Positions 43,825-53,075 are shown, counted from the stretch's first letter. The stretch is DNA of 64,000 nucleotides from Sutcliffiella sp. FSL R7-0096 (GCF_038595065.1 NZ_CP152003.1:2832001-2896000); one strand, 5' to 3'. A program made the numbers and translations. The notes: generated from the letters alone by a model not told the origin.

Positions 43825-44924
43825 TTATCTCCTCCAGCCTTGATCGCCTTCAAAACATTTTCCTTTAATTTTAGATACTGCTTCAAATGTGTATCTTGAA
43901 AGGCTTCGGCTCTGTTGGAGAGAATATCGGCGTATAGTAACTCATTTTCAAATTGTGAAACAGTAAAATCATGGCGATTACCGTTTACACTGTTATAAAA
44001 ATGCCACCCTTCTGACATCAAGGTTTTTACAATTTCTCCTCCTAACAAGTCCTGGACTACTAATGCCGTAACTCCACATTGCCCTTTGGCAGGAATCTCT
44101 GGACTCCACTTTGAACTTGTCGATATGGACCAAGATTCTAAAAGAGCGTCTAATAAAGTACCTTTTTCGGTAGTTATTTGTTCATTGGAATAATCATTAG
44201 CCTGCAATGATTCTATCAATCTTTCAATTGAGTTTATTACCAGATTTGGTTCATCATTTTGTATATAGTGTGTACTATTTTCAGCAATTATAAATTGACC
44301 ATTTGAGGTGAACCTTAGAATCTCCTGTTGCATCCTGTTCCATAAAAGTTGGGATTCTTTAGAGTAATGTGCTTTTTTCCCTGCTGACACTATGATTGTT
44401 GGGGCATCCGTCACTCTGTTACTTATATGAAGCTGTTCCAAACTTTCCGTGAAATCTTGGAGGTCTCCTTCAAGAGTGAACTGTTTATTGTAGGACTCCT
44501 TGAATTCTTCAGACATGGTGGGAAGAAACCTTTCTGGATAATCTTCGGGAGTAGAATCTATTAAAACTAACCCAGCTACCTCCTGAGGATACAGGTTATT
44601 GAATAAACGCATGTTCACACCACCGTATGAATGGCCTACAAGAATATAGGGTGGCAATACTTTCTTACTCTTTAAAAGTTCTCTTAATTCCTCTACCATA
44701 AATAAGCTGGTCCTTGGATTATTGCTTCTTTCACTTTTCCCCAGTCCAGCTCTGTCATAGAGAAAAACCTGAGTTATTTTTGAGATTGCAGGATAGATTG
44801 ATTCCCAAGCCTTTGAATAGTCTCCATAGCCAGAGTCCATAATGACAGTTGGAAATTCACTTAATTCTCCATAAAGTTTACAACCCAAGTGGAAACTGTT
44901 TAACTTTAATCGACTATCAGTCAT
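43821..44924 (-). CDS. Alpha/beta hydrolase fused to a YunG-like domain
   Basis: A 367-residue two-domain protein. Residues 1-240 are an alpha/beta hydrolase: VIMDSGYGDYSKAWESI, QVFLYDRAGLGKSERSN, nucleophile Ser in LVGHSYGGVNMRLF, and His in AENSTHYIQNDEP. Residues 255-367 resemble B. subtilis YunG (LLESWSISTSSKWSPEIPAKGQCGVTALVVQDLLGGEIVK, HFYNSVNGNRHDFTVSQF), normally a separate protein. ATG at 44924 follows AAGGGTG by six bases. Part of a minus-strand run (43261-47841) of tightly spaced enzymes. Confidence 0.85.
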   Translation of the reverse strand: MTDSRLKLNSFHLGCKLYGELSEFPTVIMDSGYGDYSKAWESIYPAISKITQVFLYDRAGLGKSERSNNPRTSLFMVEELRELLKSKKVLPPYILVGHSYGGVNMRLFNNLYPQEVAGLVLIDSTPEDYPERFLPTMSEEFKESYNKQFTLEGDLQDFTESLEQLHISNRVTDAPTIIVSAGKKAHYSKESQLLWNRMQQEILRFTSNGQFIIAENSTHYIQNDEPNLVINSIERLIESLQANDYSNEQITTEKGTLLDALLESWSISTSSKWSPEIPAKGQCGVTALVVQDLLGGEIVKTLMSEGWHFYNSVNGNRHDFTVSQFENELLYADILSNRAEAFQDTHLKQYLKLKENVLKAIKAGGDK

Positions 44925-44935
44925 TCGCTTCACCC

Positions 44936-45760
44936 TTACTTTACATAACTACTTTCACGCTTTTGTTTTTCCATATTTATTTCGGTCTTATGTAATTCCA
45001 CCAATTTAAAAACTTCGTCTACTAAATGTTCCAAATCTCTTATACTCTCCCTCGGGTTCCCCAGTAAGATTTTATTCATTCTTATAAGAAAATCATCTGG
45101 TTTTAGCTGCATTTGTTCTATTTTATGCGGCATCCACTTGTAAGCAGGATGATGCACATACAGGGAGTTTAGTCCAAACAGAACACCCATCAATTTCTTT
45201 TGCACACCACATAAAACATCGTATAACATTAGCCAATCCTTACGTTCTAGAAGAGCATGACGATTATTCCACCTGCCTCCAAGATTAAGATTTTCTAAAA
45301 TCATTTTGACTGCGAGCTCACTTGGGTAATTATCCACACTTCTTTTAAACGCATTGATTAAACTCTGACCATACAATCCTACCCCATCTTGAATCGAAGC
45401 AATCAGACACTGTTTATCAAAACTAACGTCATATCTCATCACTACATCTTTTATGAAAGATTGGATGGTTGAGATGAGAAAATTACTAATCTCCAATTTA
45501 ATCCCGTCATGTGTTATATATGACTCTGACCACTCTTCATCTTCATAAGGATGATACGCTAAGATATTTCCCTGTACAGACTGAATAGGTCCATTTCTAT
45601 CGTCATCGGTAGGGGCTTCCTTCCAATAAATATGTAATTCAATGTCTGAAAACTCGTCCTCCCAACCCATAGCGACGGAGCCAGCTAGCAGAATAGCATC
45701 TATTTTTGGGTTAGCTTTATAAATGGCTGCGATTTCTATGGCTTTTTGTTTTAAATTCAT
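44936..45760 (-). CDS. Nucleotidyltransferase-fold protein (antibiotic NTase-like)
   Basis: A 274-residue protein with an N-terminal nucleotidyltransferase motif (IDAILLAGSVAMGWEDEFSDIELHIYW), where GS and the spaced Asp/Glu pair form the metal site, and a helical C-terminal domain (WLMLYDVLCGVQKKLMGVLF). Resembles minor aminoglycoside-type NTases and DUF4037 proteins; resistance is not shown. ATG at 45760 follows GGAG by six bases; an upstream ATG is weaker. 11 bases separate it from the hydrolase-YunG gene. Confidence 0.82.
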   Translation of the reverse strand: MNLKQKAIEIAAIYKANPKIDAILLAGSVAMGWEDEFSDIELHIYWKEAPTDDDRNGPIQSVQGNILAYHPYEDEEWSESYITHDGIKLEISNFLISTIQSFIKDVVMRYDVSFDKQCLIASIQDGVGLYGQSLINAFKRSVDNYPSELAVKMILENLNLGGRWNNRHALLERKDWLMLYDVLCGVQKKLMGVLFGLNSLYVHHPAYKWMPHKIEQMQLKPDDFLIRMNKILLGNPRESIRDLEHLVDEVFKLVELHKTEINMEKQKRESSYVK

Positions 45761-45823
45761 TTTATTCTCCATCCAAACTTACTAAATTCAATATAAATAT
45801 GATAAATCGAAATTCTCAGCTAC

Positions 45824-46300
45824 TTATTTTATGTATTCATCCAATTGCTGTTCTTCTATGAGGTCGAGGTTGCGTTTATTATCTACATAACGAAGGATGT
45901 GCTCCTTGATATTCGGATAGAGAATCACCTGATCCAATTCGGTTAAAGGAATCCATTTCACTCCTGTCTGATTGGGATCTGGATTAGCCGGCAATCTAGG
46001 AGTACATCCCACATTAATAGTACATTCAAACATTAACCCCAACGAGTGCACGTCTCCGTACTTATTGTTGTTTAGGTGAGGAGCATATTCATAAACAAAT
46101 GCTAAAGGCCCCACTTGCACATCAATGGATGCTTCCTCTTTCGCTTCTCTTTTAACAGCTTCCTTTACCGTTTCCCCTGGCTCGGTACCTCCAGAAGGCA
46201 AATTGTAATGTAAACCATTTTCATCATTGAATTCAATCAATAAAATTGATTCGTCCTGAATGATCAATGCACCAGCTCTAACTCTAATAGGAAATGACAT
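45824..46300 (-). CDS. Nudix hydrolase
   Basis: A 158-residue Nudix protein, starting MSFPIRVRAGALIIQDESILL. The box GGTEPGETVKEAVKREAKEEASI is complete (REAKEE). It resembles YjhB/MutT-like Nudix proteins of Bacillus with unspecified nucleotide substrate. It follows the PP2C-like gene by 20 bases in the minus-strand run. Normal length. Confidence 0.87.
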   Translation of the reverse strand: MSFPIRVRAGALIIQDESILLIEFNDENGLHYNLPSGGTEPGETVKEAVKREAKEEASIDVQVGPLAFVYEYAPHLNNNKYGDVHSLGLMFECTINVGCTPRLPANPDPNQTGVKWIPLTELDQVILYPNIKEHILRYVDNKRNLDLIEEQQLDEYIK

Positions 46301-46320
46301 CTATCAAGTACCTACCTTTT

Positions 46321-47133
46321 TTATTTTAAATCACTCGGAATGGTTGCTTCTTTATTGATTTGTACGATCCATGAAATAATCGTTGTACTATCCCGTACGT
46401 TTTTTGATTGAATATCCTTCAGTAGTTTCCAGACACCTATCTCACAAGTCGCCACACCCTGAAACAAATGGTAGATATTTTTTGCATTACTATATGATGT
46501 GTTCGGGCATTCCACTAACCCGTCCGTTGTCATGAAAATATGATTTTCACCAGTTCGCAGTTCCTTCACACCCGTGCTATAACAAGGAATGTCCTTATTA
46601 AATGTACTTTCTTTACCGACCCATTCAAAAAAGCTACGGTGATTCTGTTGATATTCGCCTAACCGCTCTAGTTCAGGGTGATGTAGTAGCAATAAACAGT
46701 CCCCAACTGAAAACCACCATAAATACTTATCTTTGCGAAATGCAAATAAACAGGCTGTTTCTCCCTGCACATTCTCACACTCCTGTATGAAGCTTTCGCT
46801 TTGAAAGATTTCCAAAATCATGGAGTTGAGACTTGCAAATGTACTTTTTACTGGCAAAGTAAAAATGTCCAAAAACCTTGATTCGTTCTGATCAATTGTT
46901 GAAATAACCAATTCAGCACTCTCCGCTGAAAAATGTGCATCTAAGATTATAACAAACTCCCAATCTCGTTTATCATCACACCAGATTAAACAACCATCCT
47001 CATTTTTATATTGTCCCTCAGTGGAATTTCCACCAAAGCGGCCAAGAACAATATCTTCCCCCACCTTCATTACACTTATTTCGTCCACATAATGCTTCTT
47101 GCTTCCTACCCAGCTTAGTTTCTTTACCACCAA
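46321..47133 (-). CDS. PP2C-like serine/threonine phosphatase
   Basis: A 270-residue protein with PP2C-type features: GGNSTEGQYKNEDGCLIW (NEDG metal site), VIILDAHFSAESAELV, GETACLFAFRKDKYLWWFSVGDC, IFMTTDGLVECP and a C-terminal DSTTIISWIV. The metal-binding Asp residues at NED, DAH, GD and TTDG positions are kept. Target unknown. The start is TTG (GTG next) at 47133 five bases after GGAGGG. Similar stand-alone phosphatases occur in Bacillus accessory regions. Confidence 0.8.
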   Translation of the reverse strand: MVVKKLSWVGSKKHYVDEISVMKVGEDIVLGRFGGNSTEGQYKNEDGCLIWCDDKRDWEFVIILDAHFSAESAELVISTIDQNESRFLDIFTLPVKSTFASLNSMILEIFQSESFIQECENVQGETACLFAFRKDKYLWWFSVGDCLLLLHHPELERLGEYQQNHRSFFEWVGKESTFNKDIPCYSTGVKELRTGENHIFMTTDGLVECPNTSYSNAKNIYHLFQGVATCEIGVWKLLKDIQSKNVRDSTTIISWIVQINKEATIPSDLK

Positions 47134-47145
47134 AGTATCCCTCCC

Positions 47146-47841
47146 TTATTGTCCTAAATACTTTGTTGGAAGCTCTTCTTCAATCAGCGTTTTCTCGAAA
47201 TAGACTTTATATGCTTTTGCACTTGGCCTTGAACTAACAATATGTTCGAGTTTATTGTTCACGTAATGAAGTGCTACTCCATCGTCGGTTGCGGAGCCAG
47301 CGGTGATTTTATTGCCTGCCACCATTTCTTGATAGGCTGGTCTCCTTTTTTCTTCCCCGTCATAATGAGGACAGTTGCTACCTTCTAGAAACCCCAGGCA
47401 CTCAATAGGTTCCAACACATCTCCAAAGGAGTCGGTCACTCCTTCTTGAAACCAACAGATGGATCCCGCGCTGATACCTGCCATTATAACTCCCTTGTCA
47501 TATGCTTTTTTGAGAATGATATCCAGTCCCCACTCTCTCCAGAGTGTCAACAGATTCCGAGTGTTTCCTCCTCCGACATAGATGATATCCTTTTCTAATA
47601 AAAATTTTTCAAAGTCTCTTGTAGGAGGGGTAAAAAGGGAAAGATGGGAAGGTTCACATTCCTGCTTCTCAAAGAACTGATAAAACCTAGCAATATAATT
47701 ATCTGCATCACCACTGGCAGTGGGAATAAAGCAGATTTTAGGTATGGACTCACCAGATTGTTGAAGGATGTAACTATCTAGCAATGGATTTTCAGGCTCC
47801 ATAGAAAAGCCTCCTCCACCGAGGGCGATGATTTGTTTCAT
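47146..47841 (-). CDS. Peptidase E-like protein (S51 family)
   Basis: A 231-residue class-I glutamine-amidotransferase-like serine peptidase. Ser124 in VIMAGISAGSICWFQ is the likely nucleophile; FIPTASGDADNYIARFY, IIYVGGGNTRNLLTLWREWGLD and a His/Glu-containing C-terminus complete the site. Family members cleave Asp-X dipeptides or cyanophycin fragments. ATG follows AAGGTG by ten bases. First gene of the minus-strand run. Confidence 0.88.
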   Translation of the reverse strand: MKQIIALGGGGFSMEPENPLLDSYILQQSGESIPKICFIPTASGDADNYIARFYQFFEKQECEPSHLSLFTPPTRDFEKFLLEKDIIYVGGGNTRNLLTLWREWGLDIILKKAYDKGVIMAGISAGSICWFQEGVTDSFGDVLEPIECLGFLEGSNCPHYDGEEKRRPAYQEMVAGNKITAGSATDDGVALHYVNNKLEHIVSSRPSAKAYKVYFEKTLIEEELPTKYLGQ

Positions 47842-47967
47842 ATGTTACTCGCACCTTTCTTCTTTAGTATGATCGATTAGGATTGTATGTGGTATATTGT
47901 ACCATATTGGCAAGAGAGAAAATTAATTATTTAGAATTGGCTAATTTCTAAGAAAATAGGTACAAAA

Positions 47968-47992
47968 AAACACCGGAAACAAACCGATGTTT
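47968..47992 (-). terminator. Hairpin after the 13-residue peptide ORF
   Basis: Minus strand AACATCGG-TTTGTTT-CCGGTGTT followed by TTTTTT, directly next to the stop codon of the 13-codon frame. Confidence 0.75.
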
Positions 47993-48034
47993 TTAGCTTT
48001 TCATGATACTATGTGAGAAAATATCAAATTTCAT
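47993..48034 (-). CDS. Possible 13-residue peptide with strong ribosome site
   Basis: ATG at 48034 is preceded by AGGAGGGG six bases upstream; the frame reads MKFDIFSHSIMKS and ends one base before a terminator hairpin. A tiny unit of ribosome site, peptide and terminator is compatible with a signal peptide, leader or small regulatory RNA. No family recognised. Confidence 0.4.
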   Translation of the reverse strand: MKFDIFSHSIMKS

Positions 48035-48076
48035 GGTTCTCCCCTCCTAATCATTACACAAGCTTCTATCAAGGGG

Positions 48077-48265
48077 CTGATTGTTTTTAATAAGAATAAC
48101 CACAAAAACTTAATCATCTGTTTGTGTATTTTCCTATTATTTTTTCTTGTTGTAAATGTTGTTCGTCACGTTCGGATTTATGATGTATATAGTTCAGGTG
48201 TAGGTCCATTCATTATAGTAGGATTAATAATTTTTGCTATTGTGGTTCTTTATATTAAACGTTAA
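48077..48265 (+). CDS. Possible small membrane protein with non-standard start
   Basis: A frame of 62 codons encoding two hydrophobic helices (NLIICLCIFLLFFLVVNVV and FIIVGLIIFAIVVLYIKR) joined by RHVRIYDVYSSGVGP, a plausible two-TM miniprotein. The only upstream start near AAGGGG is CTG (48077) or ATT; no ATG/GTG/TTG is in frame. Either a start codon was lost or an alternative start is used. Confidence 0.4.
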   Translation: MIVFNKNNHKNLIICLCIFLLFFLVVNVVRHVRIYDVYSSGVGPFIIVGLIIFAIVVLYIKR

Positions 48266-48281
48266 GTTAATTCCAATAAAA

Positions 48282-48306
48282 AACAGGAAGGAGTAAGTCC
48301 TTCCCG
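48282..48306 (-). terminator. Intrinsic terminator of the sco operon
   Basis: Minus strand AACGGGAAGGA-CTTAC-TCCTTCCTGTT followed by TTTTATT, 33 bases past the scoB stop. Confidence 0.85.
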
Positions 48307-48338
48307 TTGGTTCGTAAGCAAGATCAAAAAACAACTTT

Positions 48339-49001
48339 TTAAAAAGCCTCCAGCTTCACATGCTCATCTACAATCAACGTCGGTTCCGTCGTGTTTTGTA
48401 TATCCTCCACTGTAAAGCCGCTTGCAACTTCCACAAGCTTTAAGCCCTGCTCTGTTACATCCATAACTGCACGGTCTGTGATGATTCTGTCCACCACACC
48501 TTTACCGGTCAAAGGCAATGTGCACTCTTTCAAAATTTTTGCTTCTCCTGCTTTATTGACGTGATCCATTATGACAATGATTCGTTCAGCCCCATGAACA
48601 AGGTCCATCGCGCCACCCATGCCTTTGATCATTTTGCCTGGGATCATCCAATTGGCAAGGTCGCCATTTTCGCTCACTTCCATGCCCCCCAGAATTGCGA
48701 TGTTAACATGACCGCCACGAATCATCGCAAATGATTCAGCGCTATCGAAGTAGGCTGCTCCAGGGATAGCTGTTACGGTTTCTTTTCCGGCATTTATTAG
48801 ATCTGCATCCACATTCTCTTTTGTCGGGTATGGTCCGATACCTAATAGACCGTTTTCTGATTGCAGGACTACCTGTTTGTTATCGGATATGTAATTCGCC
48901 ACAAGGGTGGGCATTCCGATTCCAAGGTTCACATAGTAGCCGTTCTCGATTTCCTTTTCAGCTCTTTTTGCTATTTTTTCACGGTTATTTATTGTTGTCA
49001 T
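48339..49001 (-). CDS. scoB: Succinyl-CoA:3-ketoacid CoA transferase, subunit B
   Basis: Beta subunit of the 3-oxoacid CoA-transferase that activates acetoacetate with succinyl-CoA. Its 220 residues include [18 protein letters not shown], the catalytic Glu49 in [12 protein letters not shown], and [39 protein letters not shown]. Follows scoA by 18 bases. With the thiolase it allows growth on acetoacetate or poly-hydroxybutyrate products. Confidence 0.93.
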   Translation of the reverse strand: MTTINNREKIAKRAEKEIENGYYVNLGIGMPTLVANYISDNKQVVLQSENGLLGIGPYPTKENVDADLINAGKETVTAIPGAAYFDSAESFAMIRGGHVNIAILGGMEVSENGDLANWMIPGKMIKGMGGAMDLVHGAERIIVIMDHVNKAGEAKILKECTLPLTGKGVVDRIITDRAVMDVTEQGLKLVEVASGFTVEDIQNTTEPTLIVDEHVKLEAF

Positions 49002-49019
49002 CGTTTGTTCCCCTCCTTG

Positions 49020-49709
49020 CTAGTCTCTTGTGGTAACACGTTCGATTTTCTTTTCTTGTTGACCTACGATTAGTCGTTGAACATAAATGCTTGGTGTTTG
49101 AATCAGGTTTGGATCCAAGTCACCGATTTCTACAAGCTCTTCCACTTCAGCAATGGTCACTTTTCCTGCTGCAGCAATCATGGGATTAAAGTTGCGAGCC
49201 GTTTTGTTGTAAATTAGGTTCCCCATTTTGTCTGCTTTGGTTGCTCTAACTAAACTAAAATCAGCGCTATAAGCTTCTTCAAGTAAGTATTCTTTTCCGT
49301 TAAATTCACGGACTTCTTTGCCTTCAGCAATCGGCGTCCCTACTCCTGCTGGGGTATAAAAAGCAGGGATTCCCGCTCCGCCCGCTCTGATTTTCTCCGC
49401 AAGCGTACCTTGTGGTGTTAGTTCTACTTCAAGCTCACCAGATAATACTTGACGTTCAAACTCTTTGTTTTCTCCGACATAGGAGCCGATCATTTTCTTG
49501 ATCTGCTTATTTTTCAATAGCAATCCAAGTCCCCATTCATCAACACCGCAATTATTGGAAATGACCGTTAAGTCTTTTACTCCTGTTTCTACAAGTGCAA
49601 GGATCAAGTTCTCTGGTATCCCGCACAATCCAAATCCGCCCACCATGATGGTTGCCCCATCATGGATATCTTTTACCGCTTCCGTAAAGGATGTATATAC
49701 TGGTTTCAT
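49020..49709 (-). CDS. scoA: Succinyl-CoA:3-ketoacid CoA transferase, subunit A
   Basis: Alpha subunit, 229 residues from the start at 49709 ([22 protein letters not shown]), with [13 protein letters not shown] (the glycine-rich oxyanion region), [24 protein letters not shown] and [34 protein letters not shown] lies nine bases before ATG; the longer frame runs back into the thiolase gene. Coupled with scoB and the upstream thiolase. Confidence 0.92.
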   Translation of the reverse strand: MKPVYTSFTEAVKDIHDGATIMVGGFGLCGIPENLILALVETGVKDLTVISNNCGVDEWGLGLLLKNKQIKKMIGSYVGENKEFERQVLSGELEVELTPQGTLAEKIRAGGAGIPAFYTPAGVGTPIAEGKEVREFNGKEYLLEEAYSADFSLVRATKADKMGNLIYNKTARNFNPMIAAAGKVTIAEVEELVEIGDLDPNLIQTPSIYVQRLIVGQQEKKIERVTTRD

Positions 49710-49729
49710 CTTAAGTTGCACCTCTCTCT

Positions 49730-50914
49730 TTATAAGTTTTCTACAATTGTAGCGACACCTTGTCCGCCGCCTATACATAGTGTTGCAAGTCCTTTTTTCG
49801 CTTCACGACGTTTCATTTCATGGATAAGTGTCACCAAGATCCTAGTTCCACTAGCACCAATAGGATGACCAAGTGCGATTGCTCCACCATTTACGTTCAG
49901 CTTATCCGGATCAAACTGCAATTCTCTTCCAACCGCAAGTGCTTGTGCTGCAAAAGCTTCATTCGCTTCCACCAAGTCCATCTCTTCCATGGACTGGCCG
50001 CCTTTTTCCATCGCTTTTTTCACAGCGGTAACAGGACCGATTCCCATGATGCTTGGATCTACTCCACTGCTTGCGTTGGCTACGATTTTCACAAGGGGTT
50101 TGATTCCAAGCTCTTCTGCTTTTTCCTTGCTCATTACCACTACAGCCGCAGCTCCGTCATTTATCCCGGATGCGTTACCAGCTGTAACAGTACCATCCTT
50201 TTTAAATGCAGGACGCAATCCGCCAAGCTTTTCGGCCGTGGTTCCTTTTCTAGGATATTCGTCTGTATCTATAGTCAGAATTTCTTTTTTCTTTTTCACT
50301 TCTACAGGTACGATCTCGTCTTTGAACTTGCCGTCCTCCATTGCTTGGACTGCTTTTTGTTGACTGTTTGCAGCAAATTCATCTTGTTCTTCTCTTGTTA
50401 ATTCATATTTGGTGCAAAGGTTTTCTGCTGTCACACCCATATGGTAGTCGTTGAAGGAGCAAGTCAATCCATCAGCCACCATCGTATCGACTAATTTCTG
50501 GTCTCCCATACGGAATCCGTCACGCGCGCCTTTTAACAGATAAGGTGCTTGAGACATATTTTCCATCCCACCGGCAACGACAATGTCTGCATCTCCAGCA
50601 AGGATTGCTTGTGTCGCAAGATGTACTGCTTTTAACCCTGATCCACATACTTTATTAATTGTCATCGAAGACACTTCTTGCGGAAGGCCTGCAGCCATTG
50701 CTGCTTGCCTTGCTGGATTCTGTCCCAGACCCGCCTGCAATACATTCCCCATAATCACTTCATCTACACTATCTGGTGCAAGCCCGGCTTTTGCGAGCGC
50801 TTCTTTAATTACTACTGATCCTAACTGTGGAGCGGAAACATCTTTAAATGCCCCACCAAAACTTCCAATCGCTGTTCTGACAGCGCTTACAATAACTACT
50901 TCTTTATTCGACAT
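49730..50914 (-). CDS. Acetyl-CoA acetyltransferase (thiolase)
   Basis: A 394-residue biosynthetic-type thiolase, cleaving or making acetoacetyl-CoA. Cys90 in [15 protein letters not shown] is the acylated cysteine, His in [17 protein letters not shown], and the second Cys in TLCIGGGQG. From the start at 50914 ([17 protein letters not shown]) it has GGAGAGGAAATT just upstream. First gene of a thiolase-scoA-scoB operon. Confidence 0.95.
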   Translation of the reverse strand: MSNKEVVIVSAVRTAIGSFGGAFKDVSAPQLGSVVIKEALAKAGLAPDSVDEVIMGNVLQAGLGQNPARQAAMAAGLPQEVSSMTINKVCGSGLKAVHLATQAILAGDADIVVAGGMENMSQAPYLLKGARDGFRMGDQKLVDTMVADGLTCSFNDYHMGVTAENLCTKYELTREEQDEFAANSQQKAVQAMEDGKFKDEIVPVEVKKKKEILTIDTDEYPRKGTTAEKLGGLRPAFKKDGTVTAGNASGINDGAAAVVVMSKEKAEELGIKPLVKIVANASSGVDPSIMGIGPVTAVKKAMEKGGQSMEEMDLVEANEAFAAQALAVGRELQFDPDKLNVNGGAIALGHPIGASGTRILVTLIHEMKRREAKKGLATLCIGGGQGVATIVENL

Positions 50915-51061
50915 AATTTCCTCTCCTCTCGACTGATTAATTTCTAGATTCATGTCGAAAATCCTTCTTTTTTTATAAAATTTCTATTATTCTTGCTTTT
51001 AGACCACTCTATTCCATAAAATTAAGGATGGGAGAAATTATTCGTGAAGGGGGAAACAACT

Positions 51062-51982
51062 ATGAACTTGCCGTCCAAAGCCATTATTATTGAAGTAGGC
51101 CCTCGTGATGGGTTACAAAACTTGAAAACATTTGTACCAACGGATGCGAAAATTGAATTTATAAAAGAATTGAAGAAAGCCGGAGTTCCGGAGATGGAGC
51201 TGACCTCCTTTGTTTCACCAAGGTGGGTACCACAAATGTCAGATGCCGCTACTATCATTGAAAGTTGCAATGATAGTGAGTCTAGAAATTTTGTTTTGGT
51301 ACCTAACCAGAAAGGCATTGAGAGATTAAGAAGCACCTCTTGTAAAAATGCCGCTGTGTTCGTTGGGGTGAGTGATACCTTCAATAAGAAAAATATCAAT
51401 AAAACTACCGAGGAAAGCTTGGTGGAATTGGAACCTTTAGTAAAAGAATTAAAAGAACAGGGGTACTTTGTGCGTGCCTGTATTTCAACTTCCTTTTATT
51501 GTCCATATGAAGGGAAAGTAGCAGTGGAAGATGTCGTTTCATTATGTAAGCGCTTTGTTGCTTTTGGAGTGGATGAGTTGAGTGTAGCGGATACGATCGG
51601 GATGGCGAATCCAAGGGAAGCCTTTGAGCTTTTCTCTGTTTTGAAAGAGGAGGTAAGAGATGTCATGTTAACCGCCCATTTCCATAACACCCGTGGTATG
51701 GCCCTAGCTAATATTTTTGCCGCCCTTCAAGCAGGCGTGGATAGATTTGATACGTCAGCAGGCGGGCTTGGTGGCTGTCCATTTGCCCCGGGAGCATCAG
51801 GAAATGTTGCAACGGAGGACGTTGTCTATATGCTAGAACAAATGGGAATTGAAACCGGCATCAATTTGAAGCGTGTCGTAAAAGCATTGGAGAACCTCCT
51901 GCCCCATTTGGACAAGCAATATGAAAGTCAGTATTATAAACTTGTCCAAGCAAATGGGACTGCTGTCCCTCCTGGTGTATAA
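51062..51982 (+). CDS. Hydroxymethylglutaryl-CoA lyase-like enzyme (YngG type)
   Basis: A 306-residue DRE-TIM metallolyase cleaving HMG-CoA to acetyl-CoA and acetoacetate. IIIEVGPRDGLQNLKTF, VLVPNQKGIERL, LTAHFHNTRGMALANI and GGLGGCPFAPGASGNVATEDVVYML match the family, including the Cys of the catalytic loop. ATG at 51062 follows AAGGGGGA. It is divergent from the thiolase-sco operon, and its product acetoacetate is their substrate. Confidence 0.92.
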   Translation: MNLPSKAIIIEVGPRDGLQNLKTFVPTDAKIEFIKELKKAGVPEMELTSFVSPRWVPQMSDAATIIESCNDSESRNFVLVPNQKGIERLRSTSCKNAAVFVGVSDTFNKKNINKTTEESLVELEPLVKELKEQGYFVRACISTSFYCPYEGKVAVEDVVSLCKRFVAFGVDELSVADTIGMANPREAFELFSVLKEEVRDVMLTAHFHNTRGMALANIFAALQAGVDRFDTSAGGLGGCPFAPGASGNVATEDVVYMLEQMGIETGINLKRVVKALENLLPHLDKQYESQYYKLVQANGTAVPPGV

Positions 51983-52037
51983 ATCCTTGCTCCCTTACTC
52001 ACTATAAATAGGGAGAATAAGGAAGGGAGAGACCAAT

Positions 52038-52172
52038 ATGTCCAAGCATAATAACCACAAAGGTCCCAGCCAAAAGGGACAGCCTAATGCTGAAAGCGTA
52101 AAACAGGTTGTTTCTGCTGAAGAAGTGGAACGTGCGAGCCATCCGACAAAGCGTCAGAACTCGGAGCAATAA
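52038..52172 (+). CDS. 44-residue hydrophilic protein
   Basis: Reads MSKHNNHKGPSQKGQPNAES at its start and then KQVVSAEEVERASHPTKRQN. ATG follows GGAAGGGAGAG at an eight-base spacing, and an intrinsic terminator lies just downstream. Small, charged, Asn/Gln/Lys/Ser-rich; could be a minor spore protein of the Ssp type, but I do not recognise it firmly. Confidence 0.6.
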   Translation: MSKHNNHKGPSQKGQPNAESVKQVVSAEEVERASHPTKRQNSEQ

Positions 52173-52190
52173 TCGGTCGTTTAATGTATG

Positions 52191-52222
52191 GAAACTGCAG
52201 CGAACTTTTTGCTTGCAGTTTC
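52191..52222 (+). terminator. Intrinsic terminator of the 52038 gene
   Basis: GAAACTGCA and TGCAGTTTC flank a 14-base loop, followed by TTTCTTTT; starts 19 bases after the stop. Confidence 0.8.
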
Positions 52223-52340
52223 TTTCTTTTGGAATTAATTCTCTATGAATCCCGGTGATTCAATTATATGAGAGCATTGTTTTCTTTGACCCACTATGTA
52301 CAACTTAGAATTGTCGCGAACATGTGCTCATTCCTATCCA

Positions 52341-52667
52341 TTATGTCCTAGGGGCAAATAACATGACAGTCACCCCTATCAAGCAGATCCCTGCCCCAAA
52401 CCAGTCATAAAAATCTGGAGTCTTTCTATCTACTCCCCAACCCCAAAGTACCGAAAGTATAATAAACACTCCTCCATATGCAGCATATACCCTACCAAAT
52501 GAAGGGAAACTTTGAAACGTTGCCAGGACTCCGTATAGTGCAAGGGCAAGTGCCCCAACCAATCCCAAGTAAGCAGATTTTCCTTCCCTTAGCCAAAGCC
52601 ATATTAAATAGCCCCCTCCTATCTCCGCTAAGCCAGCCATGAAAAAAAGACCAAAAGCATGAACCAA
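52341..52667 (-). CDS. YnfA/UPF0060 family membrane protein
   Basis: A 108-residue protein with four membrane helices typical of UPF0060 (YnfA): [77 protein letters not shown]. Function unknown; related to small multidrug resistance proteins by fold. The start TTG at 52667 has GGGAG eight bases upstream and gives the family length; a GTG three codons before is the alternative. Confidence 0.85.
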   Translation of the reverse strand: MVHAFGLFFMAGLAEIGGGYLIWLWLREGKSAYLGLVGALALALYGVLATFQSFPSFGRVYAAYGGVFIILSVLWGWGVDRKTPDFYDWFGAGICLIGVTVMLFAPRT

Positions 52668-52813
52668 GATAAACACTCCCTAAATAATCATATCAATTCT
52701 ATTTTTCATACCTCCAAATGAGGTCTAAATCAATGTATACAAACATAATTTGTAAAAAGTGTTATATGAGCGAACTCCTATAACCCATTCTAAATGAAAT
52801 AGGTGAGATCTCT

Positions 52814-53029
52814 ATGTATTTCGTATACTTTATGGAAAATAAAAATGTTGTTTTAAGTCAATATCGGAAAGAGTTGCCGAATGTGGATGAGGAATTGAGG
52901 ATAAAAGGAAGAAAAGGCAAAGTCTTGAGTGTGAGTCATGTGGATGACCGACATATAAATGTCCACGTTGCCTTGGAGAAAGTAGTGAAAAAAGGTTTTG
53001 TGGACTTATCGAAAAAGAAGAAGAAATAG
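52814..53029 (+). CDS. Uncharacterised small basic protein
   Basis: A 71-residue protein: MYFVYFMENKNVVLSQYRKE at the start, then LRIKGRKGKVLSVSHVDDRHINVHVALE and a lysine tail (SKKKKK). The middle has the look of a small beta barrel. ATG follows AGGTGAG by six bases. Family not recognised. Confidence 0.6.
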   Translation: MYFVYFMENKNVVLSQYRKELPNVDEELRIKGRKGKVLSVSHVDDRHINVHVALEKVVKKGFVDLSKKKKK

Positions 53030-53043
53030 TTAAGGTGTATCTG

Positions 53044-53075
53044 GAGGGAGGTTCTCAATTAAAGAACCTCTCTTC
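53044..53075 (+). terminator. Intrinsic terminator of the 52814 gene
   Basis: GAGGGAGGTTCT and AGAACCTCTCTTC arms around CAATTAA, followed by a short T-rich tail (TGTCT). Confidence 0.7.

Noticed and set aside
47842-47960. Short palindrome GGTATATTGTACC near the peptidase E promoter
   Set aside because: Six-base arms only; not distinctive enough for an operator call.
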